This document shows positions 36,576-45,288 of a stretch of DNA of 49,247 bases, in pieces. The DNA comes from Bacteroidota bacterium (lineage in GTDB: Bacteria > Bacteroidota > Rhodothermia > Rhodothermales > Bin80), in the NCBI GenBank assembly GCA_026708685.1, contig JAPOUL010000127.1, positions 1 to 49,247 of the forward strand, given 5' to 3'. The position numbers and the translations under genes are program-made. Numbering within the stretch: position 1 is the first letter of the stretch; every line of letters starts with the position of its first letter. The notes beneath the pieces were generated by a model that was given only the letters and a program-made list of their open reading frames with translations, searched no databases and was not told where the DNA came from.

Positions 36576-38195
36576 TCAATACAGCCAAGGAAGCATTTCT
36601 TTCCCTGTGTAAGGATCTGCAAGAGGAGGCATTTTAGGAGGCTGTTGCTTAAAATAATCCTCAATTGACCATAACTGGGCTCTTGGAAACTTTGATGCTC
36701 CAAATTGTATCGTTCCTTTTTCTAATATCGCCGAATGAGCATGATGCGAGCTCACAGAATCTAATGTAATATAAATTCCCATTGCTGCCTTGTTGGAATC
36801 AATCACCCCCAGAAAATCTCTGAGTGCACTTGCATTATGTTTGCCTCCTTTCACTTGGGCAAGCACCAATTTTGAGTCAAAATCCCCTGGCTTTTGCAAC
36901 AGTATTCCACGACCATCAATCCCACCATCTCCAACCTGCTTATCATTCGGTGCAAGACCGGGGATACGACATACAGCCCATTTTTCAAAGTCAAATGGAT
37001 TATCGGAGGCCAACCTTTTAGCACCAGACATGTCTGTTGGAACTCCCCTGACCTGAATCTCTAATCCTTTCATTCGATGTCTTTCAATGAGATTGATGGC
37101 ATAGGGAGATATATCAATCCCGATCCAGTCACAATTTAAGTTGTGAGCTGCTTCAATGGTAGTCCCACAACCACAAAACGGATCAAGGATCACTCCGCCT
37201 TTGGGTAGCGAAGCCTGAATGATTCTTTCAACAAGGCTGACAGGCTTTCGAGTCGGATAGTCCTTGACATACTCATTGCTACTTTCAAGAGATATATCCA
37301 TCCAGATGTCATTGACCTTAGGACCTGAATTAGAAGCTTCAGCAGGACGAAATAAATTAGGGACTCCATTCTTGGAAAAACGAATTAATCCTTGACTGTC
37401 AAGTGCATCCAATCGTTCATGAACAGATTCAATTTGGGTGTAGCCTGGAATCAAATTTTCTTCAATCCACTTTGCATAGGTACCTGTTTTGGGAACTGCC
37501 CAATGCCTTCCTCTACCAGATGCTGCAGGGTCATATCCTTTCCATGGCTTTCCAGATTCTCCCACTGATGCACCTGCACCCGTAAGAGGAATTTCTCTAT
37601 CACCACTTACAGCAAGCCCATCCTTTTCATACTGATTCTGCCATGTAGATTGATTAGACGCGTAGTAAAGAATGGAGTCTGAAATGCGTCCATATCGCTT
37701 CCCGTCACTTCTGGATGTAGTGCGTTTCCATGTGATATCATTCTGGAACTTGTCTGGTCCAAAGATATTGTCCATCAATATCTTCAGATAATGATTCATG
37801 GTATGATCACAGTGCAGGTAAATACTTCCATGAGGCTTCAATATCTGTCTCATCTTGGCTAAACGCTCAGCCATATAGGACAGATATGCTAAAGCTCCGC
37901 TTTCTGGAATAATCTCAGTAAATGATCGAATCGCTTTATGAGCGGGATGCAAGGAAGCATTGGATATATGGTTGACACGATCGTATGCACTTGCGTCCCA
38001 ACTCCAAGTATCTCCAAATGCCATCATCTGAGCCAGATGAGCTCCAGATTCTCCACTGATTGTGTTTGGAAAAAAGCAGTTATAGTCAGTCTTGCTATTA
38101 AATGGTGGATCCAAATAAATAAGATCTACGCAGGAGTCAGGAAACTTCTCCATGACCTCCAGACAATCTCCATAATAGAGGGTATTTGTCTGCAT
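36576..38195 (-). CDS. DNA methyltransferase fused to an Mrr-like restriction nuclease domain
   Basis: 539 residues. The N-terminal ~390 residues are a beta-class N6-adenine/N4-cytosine methyltransferase: motif IV YLDPPFNSKTDYN (Asp29), then motif I VILDPFCGCGTTIEAA with the SAM strand WIGIDIS. Residues ~400-539 look like an Mrr-type PD-(D/E)XK nuclease: DGGIDGRG (Asp427) followed by LVLAQVKGGK, giving D...Q447-x-K449, the QxK variant common in Mrr domains. One polypeptide could therefore modify and cut DNA at the same site. It stands alone between the nrdJ gene and a decayed copy of the nrdJ 3' end, which supports arrival as a mobile cassette. Confidence 0.85.
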   Translation of the reverse strand: MQTNTLYYGDCLEVMEKFPDSCVDLIYLDPPFNSKTDYNCFFPNTISGESGAHLAQMMAFGDTWSWDASAYDRVNHISNASLHPAHKAIRSFTEIIPESGALAYLSYMAERLAKMRQILKPHGSIYLHCDHTMNHYLKILMDNIFGPDKFQNDITWKRTTSRSDGKRYGRISDSILYYASNQSTWQNQYEKDGLAVSGDREIPLTGAGASVGESGKPWKGYDPAASGRGRHWAVPKTGTYAKWIEENLIPGYTQIESVHERLDALDSQGLIRFSKNGVPNLFRPAEASNSGPKVNDIWMDISLESSNEYVKDYPTRKPVSLVERIIQASLPKGGVILDPFCGCGTTIEAAHNLNCDWIGIDISPYAINLIERHRMKGLEIQVRGVPTDMSGAKRLASDNPFDFEKWAVCRIPGLAPNDKQVGDGGIDGRGILLQKPGDFDSKLVLAQVKGGKHNASALRDFLGVIDSNKAAMGIYITLDSVSSHHAHSAILEKGTIQFGASKFPRAQLWSIEDYFKQQPPKMPPLADPYTGKEMLPWLY

Positions 38196-38441
38196 TGTAG
38201 TTTATTTCAAACTGCAACCCATCGAGGTGTTGACTATTGAGCAATCCAGCCTAACCAAAGAACCTCACTGGCTGGTACTACCCCTGGATGAGTGCAATGC
38301 TTTATCGGGATATGGATTCAGTCGCAATCCATTGAATCTCCGAAAATCTTTTGATCAATCTGAAACCTTCTTTACGAGATGCTAACCAATAACGATCTGC
38401 GTGAGATAGAGTTTTTCACATCAGAATTCAGTGGTTCTTTC

Positions 38442-41366
38442 TCATCCACAGCCACTTGAACTGCCACACTGTGAACATACATAACATGCTCCACTTCGAA
38501 CAGTGATGGACCCACATGTAGAACAAATAGGTGCATCATCCTGGTTTTGATATGTGCTCATCACTGCCGCCGCCTTGACCTGTGTGCCTGCAACGGAATC
38601 CATCTGCGGAGGACCGATGGCAACAGGTTCAGAGGACGATGACAACCCATCCCCACTCTTTGAAGCATTCCATTGATCACGCCCCATATCCTTTCCAATG
38701 TTTTCTGCTTCATCAGGTATCACTGTTGTCTTCAAGAATTTGATGGATAGATACCTGAAGATATAGTCCATAATCGACATGGCCATAGGTATCCCCGTGT
38801 TATTCGTATATCCACTAGGCTCAAAACGCATATAGCTAAACTTGTTACATAAATCCTCCAAAGGCACACCATACTGCAAGGCAATGGAAATACTCGTCGC
38901 GAACGCATCCATTAATCCTGAAATCGTAGAACCCTCCTTCGCCATTCGAATAAATATTTCGCCTGGTAGCTTTGTATCAGGATAGAGTCCAACATGAAGA
39001 TAGCCTTCATGTCCACTGATACTGAATTTATGCGTCACGGCAGGACGCTCATCAGGTAAACGATTCCGTTTGGATTTATAGATGACCTTGGGAGAAACTA
39101 GTTCATGGTCAGCGGGGAGTCCATCTCCTGAAGCCGCACCTTTCGTATTCCCACCTTTGGAAGTAGACAGGGGCTGACTACGCTTGGAATTCTCACGATA
39201 GATGGCCAAGGCTTTCAATCCCAAACGCCACCCTTCAATGTATGCTTGACTAATTTCTTCGGATGTAACATCCTCTGGCATATTCACTGTCTTCGAAATA
39301 GCACCCGATACAAACGGTTGACAGGCAGCCATCATGCGAATATGACCCATGGAGGATACGCTTCGTGTTCCCTTGAATGGTTTGAAGGCACAATCAAAGA
39401 CGGGCAAATCTTTATCCTTAAGCTCTGGAGCACCTTCAATCGTATCGTTTTCATTCACATACTCAAGGATGGATTCCATCTGACTGCTATGATATCCAAG
39501 CCTTGTAAGTGCTTCTGGAACTGTTCGGTTGACGATTTTCAGTGTTCCATCTCCCTTTCCTGCCAGTAGTTTGTATTTCACAAGAGCGATATCAGGCTCA
39601 ATACCCGTCGTATCACAATCCATCATGAAAGCAATCGTTCCAGTGGGGGCAAGCACTGTCACCTGAGAATTGCGATAACCATATTTCGTCCCTAATCTGA
39701 CCATGCGATCCAAGGATTCCTGAGCCGCATCAAGCAGATACTCGGGGCAACTTTGATCAATATGATTGGCAGCATCCCGATGCATCTTCATCACATTCAG
39801 CATACTTTCTTTATTTTCGGCATAACCTTCAAAAGGCCCAATCTTGGGATTGGAAGCAATCTCTGCACTACGGGCATAGGCCTCAGCATGTTCAATGGCC
39901 ATAATTGCACCGGCTACTGCACGTCCCTGATTGCTGTCATAGGGTAAGCCCATGGCCATCAACAGTGCTCCCAAATTTGCAAACCCAAGTCCGAGTGGGC
40001 GAAACAGATGACTATTTCTGGCAATACTACCACTTGGATATCCCGCATTATCAACGATAATCTCCATCGCTGTAATGAAAATCCGAGTCGCCGCACGGAA
40101 GCGTTCTACATCAAACGATCCATCATCTAACTGAAATTTCCGAAGATTTAGACTGGCAAGATTACACGCAGAATTATCCAAGAACATATACTCAGAGCAG
40201 GGATTGCTTGAGTTGATAGGACCAGTTGTGCTACAGGTATGCCACTTTTGAATCATGTCTTCATACTGCACACCTGGATCACCACAGATATACGTTCCAT
40301 CTGCAATCTGATCAAGAAGCATATTCGCGTCAACCTTCTTGATTACATCACCTGTTTTGACTGCACGAAACCCAAATGGTGTTCCAGACTCAACCGCCTT
40401 CATAAACTCGTCATTGACGCGAACAGACTGGTTCACATTCTGAAATGCGACCGATCCATACGCAGGACCATTAAACGATCCATCATAGCCTTGCTCAATC
40501 AGAGCCCACGCTTTCTTCTCCTCTTCTTTTTTCGCACTGATAAACTCCATCACATCTGGATGCCAAATTTTCAGCGTCTGCATGATCGCTGCACGGCGGG
40601 TCTTTCCTCCACTCTTGATCGTACCCCCTGTAGCATCCTGAACACGCATAAAACTCACAGGTCCACTTGGAGAACCTCCGCCAGAGAGTTTTTCCCGCGT
40701 TGACCGTAGCGTAGACCAATCCGCTCCAACCCCCGACCCAAACTTGAAGAGTCGGGCACTTTCCGACATTAAGTTCCAGATGTCATCAATAGAATCTTCA
40801 ACTGAGATGATAAAGCATGCGGATCCCTGTGGATACTCATAGGGATCAACATCGACGACATCCTGCTGCTCTGCATCCCAGCCCCAGATCTTGCGATCGC
40901 CAGAGTCGGTGATTCCATAGCGACCGTTCAGACCCACATTAAACCATACCGGGGAGTTGAACGCTCCATACTGATTGACACACAACCATGTCAATTCCTG
41001 ATAGAACCGATCGGCATCTTCACGAGATGCAAAGTAATCCTGCGAATATCCCCACTCGGAAATCGTATGGGTTACGCGGTGGATGAGCTGACGCAGAGAG
41101 TGCTCTCTCCCCCCTTCATCTGGATCCAGATGGCCATTTGCCAGATCTCCATAGAAATACTTTGATGTCACTACATTGCTGGCCAAAGTGCTCCAGCACT
41201 CTGGAAACTCAACATCTTTCTGCTCAAAAATTGCTTCTCCCTGAGGATTTTTAATGACCGCATCCCGGTGTTCCCAGGTTACAGAGTCAAGAGGGTGCTC
41301 ATTTTTTGTGGAAAAAACCTGCTGAATGGTGAGACCATTCTTCGTGGAAGAGGCAGAAGGTGACAT
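38442..41366 (-). CDS. nrdJ: Adenosylcobalamin-dependent (class II) ribonucleoside-diphosphate reductase
   Basis: Converts ribonucleotides to deoxyribonucleotides using coenzyme B12, independent of oxygen. I start at the ATG at 41366 (974 residues, MSPSASSTKNG); a longer frame from 41432 adds a hydrophobic, unrelated-looking stretch. Class II features: SACFIISVEDSIDDIW, the KFGSGVGADWSTLRS loop, the catalytic NPCSEYMFLDNSACNLASL, and PTGTIAFMMDCDTTGIEPD. The C-terminus has a cysteine-rich zinc-ribbon-like tail (CSTCGS, CYVCSQCG) that carries reducing equivalents. A palindromic site (CACACTGTGTG) lies at 41511-41521, but no cobalamin riboswitch or NrdR box was recognised. A decayed second copy of its 3' end lies at 36340-36495. 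Confidence 0.94.
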   Translation of the reverse strand: MSPSASSTKNGLTIQQVFSTKNEHPLDSVTWEHRDAVIKNPQGEAIFEQKDVEFPECWSTLASNVVTSKYFYGDLANGHLDPDEGGREHSLRQLIHRVTHTISEWGYSQDYFASREDADRFYQELTWLCVNQYGAFNSPVWFNVGLNGRYGITDSGDRKIWGWDAEQQDVVDVDPYEYPQGSACFIISVEDSIDDIWNLMSESARLFKFGSGVGADWSTLRSTREKLSGGGSPSGPVSFMRVQDATGGTIKSGGKTRRAAIMQTLKIWHPDVMEFISAKKEEEKKAWALIEQGYDGSFNGPAYGSVAFQNVNQSVRVNDEFMKAVESGTPFGFRAVKTGDVIKKVDANMLLDQIADGTYICGDPGVQYEDMIQKWHTCSTTGPINSSNPCSEYMFLDNSACNLASLNLRKFQLDDGSFDVERFRAATRIFITAMEIIVDNAGYPSGSIARNSHLFRPLGLGFANLGALLMAMGLPYDSNQGRAVAGAIMAIEHAEAYARSAEIASNPKIGPFEGYAENKESMLNVMKMHRDAANHIDQSCPEYLLDAAQESLDRMVRLGTKYGYRNSQVTVLAPTGTIAFMMDCDTTGIEPDIALVKYKLLAGKGDGTLKIVNRTVPEALTRLGYHSSQMESILEYVNENDTIEGAPELKDKDLPVFDCAFKPFKGTRSVSSMGHIRMMAACQPFVSGAISKTVNMPEDVTSEEISQAYIEGWRLGLKALAIYRENSKRSQPLSTSKGGNTKGAASGDGLPADHELVSPKVIYKSKRNRLPDERPAVTHKFSISGHEGYLHVGLYPDTKLPGEIFIRMAKEGSTISGLMDAFATSISIALQYGVPLEDLCNKFSYMRFEPSGYTNNTGIPMAMSIMDYIFRYLSIKFLKTTVIPDEAENIGKDMGRDQWNASKSGDGLSSSSEPVAIGPPQMDSVAGTQVKAAAVMSTYQNQDDAPICSTCGSITVRSGACYVCSQCGSSSGCG

Positions 41367-41729
41367 AGGGGGAAATAAGTTAATCAGGTTAAAAATTTGA
41401 TGAAAAATAACGACATTGGGACACAACCCCAATTATCCATTAATATACTCAATTTATTTAAAATTATGCATAAAAATTCGCCCAATGACATTAAAAATAT
41501 TTTTTCTTTTCACACTGTGTGGATTAATTTTTTGATCTTGCACGATTTAAGTATATATTATTCAAATACACTTTCCCTTGTTAGCATCATCAATACATCA
41601 AGTGTCAATATAGTTGACAAATTTCACACGATTGCACAGAGTTTGACATGTAATCCACAATCGACTGTGAATAGATATGAACCCAGATAGGCAAATTTTC
41701 GTTTAAGGGTTTCCAATCAAACTAGATCC
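41367..41729. other. nrdJ / 41730 divergent promoter region
   Basis: AT-rich, 363 bp, holding the promoters of nrdJ (minus) and the small gene at 41730 (plus). The only clear symmetry is CACACTGTGTG at 41511-41521. I looked for a B12 box and NrdR boxes and saw neither. Confidence 0.5.
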
Positions 41730-42128
41730 ATGGAGCATTTTGACGAGCGGAGTGCATACCCCAAGCCTTTAGATTTTGAGGTGATGCGCCCTGAATATGA
41801 AGTTGATGATGATGGTAGCGTGAGTGCAACCATCACTGTATCCCCGTTTGTGGTCAATGGTACCAGTGCCACCGAACCGGGAGCCCGGCGTGCGGCCATT
41901 TATGAGGCTCACAAAAAGTATAAGGACTATCATCCCAGTTATGAAATCCCAAGTCCATTTCCCGATGAATTCACTGAGGAAAATGGTACGCAGTGGAAGC
42001 GTCTGAGTCCTATGGCACTCTCCATTCGTGGAGACTATGCTTTCGTAGATTCTGACGGAGAGGAAGACTACGCCAAAATTGAGCAGATGCTGATGTGGGA
42101 TGTGCGTCCTGCTAGTTCAGATGAGTAG
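41730..42128 (+). CDS. Acidic small protein of unknown function
   Basis: 132 residues, strongly acidic, no signal peptide or membrane helix. The middle has short strands (SVSATITVSPFVVNGT) followed by a basic helix (RRAAIYEAHKKYKDY), then a loop rich in proline and glycine, and an acidic C-terminus. No family recognised. The regular composition, ATG and codon use suggest a real gene. Its stop lies 12 nt inside the convergent tRNA nucleotidyltransferase gene. It faces away from nrdJ, with which it may share a promoter region. Confidence 0.6.
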   Translation: MEHFDERSAYPKPLDFEVMRPEYEVDDDGSVSATITVSPFVVNGTSATEPGARRAAIYEAHKKYKDYHPSYEIPSPFPDEFTEENGTQWKRLSPMALSIRGDYAFVDSDGEEDYAKIEQMLMWDVRPASSDE

Positions 42129-43703
42129 CTTTTCTTTCAACGCTTCAAGGTGCTCCAGAGCCTCCAGTTGATTTTCTGGTAGTTCTCCTGTTAGGATTTC
42201 CTGCTTGAGTATGCGTGCCACATGCCGCTCACTCATCCGCATCTTTAATACGACCTTTTCATAGAGCTCGGCCCGTCTCAATGCCTGATCCTTAATTTGC
42301 ATCATCAACGTATGTGCAGCGGCATGTTCGTTTGGAATTTGACCATCTAGGATGGCTTCACGAACGACATCCTTTATGATTCCAATGGCTACTCCTGCCT
42401 GAAGTCCAAGAGCTTCCATGATCTCTTGACCCGTGAGGGGCGGTTGAAAGTTACGGAGGTGATCTTTGTCCTCCACCTCCTGAAATTTCTTCTCCACCAT
42501 ATCAAAAGCCTTCAAGTAGCGACGAACACGATTTGGATTGCGTGATGTAATATCCGCTCGAACCAAAATCATCAAATCATCAATATCTTCGCCAGCATCA
42601 AACAGAAGACGACGTACAGCCGAATCTGTGACTTGATCATCCACGAGTGCTACTGGTCGGTGATGCAAGGCAACAAGTTTTTTTACATAGGCCAGTCGGT
42701 GATCTTTTGGCAAGCGTAACCTTCGAAATAATGTAGGAATCATTCTAGATCCTATGTCTTCGTGACCATGAAATGTCCAACCACTCTGATTCGTAAAACG
42801 CTTGCTCTGAGGTTTACCGATATCATGTAATAGAGCAGCCCAACGTAACCAATATCGATCGGGGTCAGCCGTAGCAACCACATTATCCACTACTTGGAGG
42901 GTATGGTAAAAGTTATCTTTATGACGTTGTCCTTGCACGGTATCCACTCCCCTGAGAGCACTCAATTCAGGGAGAAACTCACCTAATAGCGAGGTTTCTT
43001 CTAAAATTTTCAATCCAATCGACGGCTTGGGGCAGTCCATGATTTTGTGCAACTCATCGGTGATCCTCTCCTGACTTACAATTTTGATTCGTTTCGCTTC
43101 CTGCTTCATGGCTACGTAGGTCTCCGCTTCAATATCAAATCGCAGCTGGGCTGCAAAACGAGCTGCACGAATCATGCGTAATGGATCATCGGCGAATGTT
43201 GTTGTTGGTAATCGGGGTGTTCGTAGTTTTCCTGCATCAAGATCCACGAGTCCACCGAATGGATCCACTAGCTCCCCAAACGGCAGTTCACCCGTAAGGC
43301 TTACAGCTAATGTATTTACGGTGAAGTCTCTACGCAGTAGATCATCATGTAGAGTTCCATCTTCGACAACTGGCTTTCTGGAGTTTTTTCGGTAGCTCTC
43401 TTTTCGGGTAGCTACAAACTCAAGGACCATATCGTTGACCCTCACGGCCGCAGTTCCAAAATTGGGATACACATAAACCATAGATCCGCCAAGTCGGGAA
43501 CCGACCGCTTCGGCAAGTTCAATCCCTTTACCCTGACCCAAGGTCACAAAATCTATATCTGTGGTTGAATGACCAAGGAGCACATCTCGAACAAATCCAC
43601 CGACGGCATAGACCTCCAACTGGTGATGCTTTGCCTCTGCTTCCACAGCTAAGAAAAGGTCGTAATGAGGAGTTGACCGCAGTAAGTCTTTTACATTATT
43701 CAT
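42117..43703 (-). CDS. cca: CCA tRNA nucleotidyltransferase with HD domain
   Basis: Adds or repairs the CCA 3' end of tRNA. 528 residues. The nucleotidyltransferase head shows VYAVGGFVRDVLLGH and TTDIDFVTLG (the catalytic DxD), followed by LLRRDFTVNTLAVSL and DPLRMIRAARFAAQL. A metal-dependent HD phosphohydrolase domain follows (residues ~275-350), with LLHDIGKPQSKR and ALHHRPVAL. The layout is the common bacterial class II enzyme with a C-terminal HD domain; poly(A) polymerase activity cannot be excluded but this form is usual for cca. Its 3' end overlaps the small convergent gene. Confidence 0.92.
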   Translation of the reverse strand: MNNVKDLLRSTPHYDLFLAVEAEAKHHQLEVYAVGGFVRDVLLGHSTTDIDFVTLGQGKGIELAEAVGSRLGGSMVYVYPNFGTAAVRVNDMVLEFVATRKESYRKNSRKPVVEDGTLHDDLLRRDFTVNTLAVSLTGELPFGELVDPFGGLVDLDAGKLRTPRLPTTTFADDPLRMIRAARFAAQLRFDIEAETYVAMKQEAKRIKIVSQERITDELHKIMDCPKPSIGLKILEETSLLGEFLPELSALRGVDTVQGQRHKDNFYHTLQVVDNVVATADPDRYWLRWAALLHDIGKPQSKRFTNQSGWTFHGHEDIGSRMIPTLFRRLRLPKDHRLAYVKKLVALHHRPVALVDDQVTDSAVRRLLFDAGEDIDDLMILVRADITSRNPNRVRRYLKAFDMVEKKFQEVEDKDHLRNFQPPLTGQEIMEALGLQAGVAIGIIKDVVREAILDGQIPNEHAAAHTLMMQIKDQALRRAELYEKVVLKMRMSERHVARILKQEILTGELPENQLEALEHLEALKEKLLI

Positions 43704-44490
43704 GAACCCCAGAAATCATACTTTTTGAAACAGAATCAGATAGAAGCCACAGATTCATCTTCATCTTATGATACCTTCAAATACATCTTCAACAGAGCGA
43801 TGGGGCGTTATTGGTTAAGTGTTGAGGCATTAGAATGGTATAACAATAAGAACTTGGGAATGTTCAGTCTTTGAATGTGGTTTCTTGGTAATATTTTAAC
43901 TGACATTCTTTAATGAGCCGCATCAATAATAAATGATATGAGAGAGGAGTTTCCTGTGGACATCCTCTTAAAAGGCAACAAGAATCCTTGAAAGAGAAAG
44001 TCAATTGTTGCTGTCAAGAAAATGATCAACGACAATTGAGTCTGATGATGCTTTTCATTAGCCTCTGCGTTTTGGTAAAAATATTGCCCTGTAGCTCAAT
44101 GAGGCATTTTTTAGAGTTCACTAAGGGGTTTTTTAAACCTCTGATTTCAAACTTTTTTATCTTTATTGTATATCAACCACTTAAATCTGAAAACTTTAGT
44201 GCCCAATATATTACATTCAGGTCGGTTACTAGTTACTACGGATAGTATTGGTAAAAGAAAGGTCTGCTAAAAATTTTACCAAAAAGAAACTTCTAATTGT
44301 CGCTGTCGACAAACACATCTTCCATAAATAGTACCATTCAATTGTACACATTCTATAAATTTGATTGTATTATGTCCTAATTTTATCAAATACCATTCTC
44401 GCAACCATTTTGAATGTTCTTCCATTATTTCCTGACTTTCATTTCCATGAAGGATCATTTCAACAGATCACAAACGAATAAGAACTGAAC
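43704..44490. other. Gap before the nuclease-helicase pair
   Basis: About 790 bp, AT-rich. It holds the degraded MITE-like copy at 44061-44143 and, near 43999-44037, an inverted repeat built on TCAATTGTTG and CGACAATTGA. No gene recognised; the last ~100 bp should carry the promoter for 44491. Confidence 0.5.
44061..44143. mobile_element. MITE-like element, degraded copy C
   Basis: Internal sequence aligns with copies A and B: CCTCTGCGTTTT, then AAATATTGC, GAGGCATTTTTTAGAG and a right end GGGGTTTTTTAAACCTCTG. The outer inverted-repeat parts are eroded. It lies ~350 bp before the nuclease-helicase pair. Confidence 0.45.
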
Positions 44491-45288
44491 ATGAAAGTTT
44501 CTCTTGGGAAAATGGTCTACTCCCTCGGAAATCCACCCTGCACCGGGGCTGGTTTTAAGTGGTCAACCAACGATCTTAACAAGGCTTTGGAAGGCAAAGT
44601 TTCATCCATACTGTTTGATGACGAAGGTGCAGAAAACATACAACAAATGATGGGCACTGCTGAATTGGCTCATTTTGAGCAAGCTGCTCTGAATCGTATA
44701 CGTACAATCCCAAAATCTATTGAGGATTGGAGAGTTGCTCAAGCAATTGCAATAGCTTGGCTTACCGATCATCGACAGTGCCTATTTCCATGGAATGACT
44801 CCCGTGATCAACGAAAGAGAGGTTCAAGCCTCCCAGGGGCTGATTTAGTTGGATTAATCACCGATTCTTTGGGAGAGCGTTTCGCTTTTGGGGAAATAAA
44901 ATCTTCATCAGATACTAACCGCCCTCCGACAGTGATGTATGGTCAGTCGGGTTTGTTAAAACAGATTCAAGATATTCGGGATCTCCCTTCTGTGCGAGAT
45001 GACCTCTTCAAATATCTTGGTCACCGTGCAAGGAATGCCTCATGGATCCACCGTTTTCAAGAAGCAGGAAAACGCTACCTTGCCAATAAGTCTGATGTAC
45101 AACTGTTTGGCTTTCTTGTCAGAGATGTCGCTCCAAACGACAGTGATCTAAAAGTACAAGTATCCCATCTTGGAGAAAAATGTCCTGAAGAGACGCATAT
45201 TGAAATGGTCGCACTATATCTACCACCTTCCCATCTTAAAGGAATTGGTTTGGTGATCGTTAATACTCAATCCGAAGGGGGGCCATGA
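44491..45288 (+). CDS. Putative PD-(D/E)XK nuclease, partner of the downstream helicase
   Basis: 265 residues, soluble. A nuclease-like core reads GADLVGLITD (Asp118) and then FAFGEIKSSSD (Glu135-x-Lys137), the spacing of a PD-(D/E)XK site. The preceding helix AIAIAWLTDHRQCLFPWN and the strand DVQLFGFLVRDV towards the C-terminus fit a nuclease of this fold. Its stop overlaps the helicase start by 4 nt (ATGA), so the two products are made together. A two-gene nuclease/helicase unit resembles Hachiman (HamA/HamB) and AbpA/AbpB anti-phage systems. I cannot confirm DUF1837 similarity, so the type is open. Confidence 0.6.
   Translation: MKVSLGKMVYSLGNPPCTGAGFKWSTNDLNKALEGKVSSILFDDEGAENIQQMMGTAELAHFEQAALNRIRTIPKSIEDWRVAQAIAIAWLTDHRQCLFPWNDSRDQRKRGSSLPGADLVGLITDSLGERFAFGEIKSSSDTNRPPTVMYGQSGLLKQIQDIRDLPSVRDDLFKYLGHRARNASWIHRFQEAGKRYLANKSDVQLFGFLVRDVAPNDSDLKVQVSHLGEKCPEETHIEMVALYLPPSHLKGIGLVIVNTQSEGGP

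Noticed and set aside
41367..41729. Cobalamin riboswitch or NrdR box upstream of nrdJ
   Set aside because: No B12-box-like core and no paired NrdR boxes were found; only a short palindrome is visible.
44090..44125. tRNA-like 5' sequence (CCCTGTAGCTCAATGAGG)
   Set aside because: The start resembles an acceptor/D-arm, but no T-arm GTTCGA-type loop or matching 3' acceptor follows, and the stretch is explained by the degraded MITE-like copy.
21582..44309. 24-nt near-match between 21582-21605 and 44286-44309 as possible island attachment sites
   Set aside because: Three mismatches in 24 AT-rich bases is close to what chance gives in a 49-kb window, and the flanks do not align.
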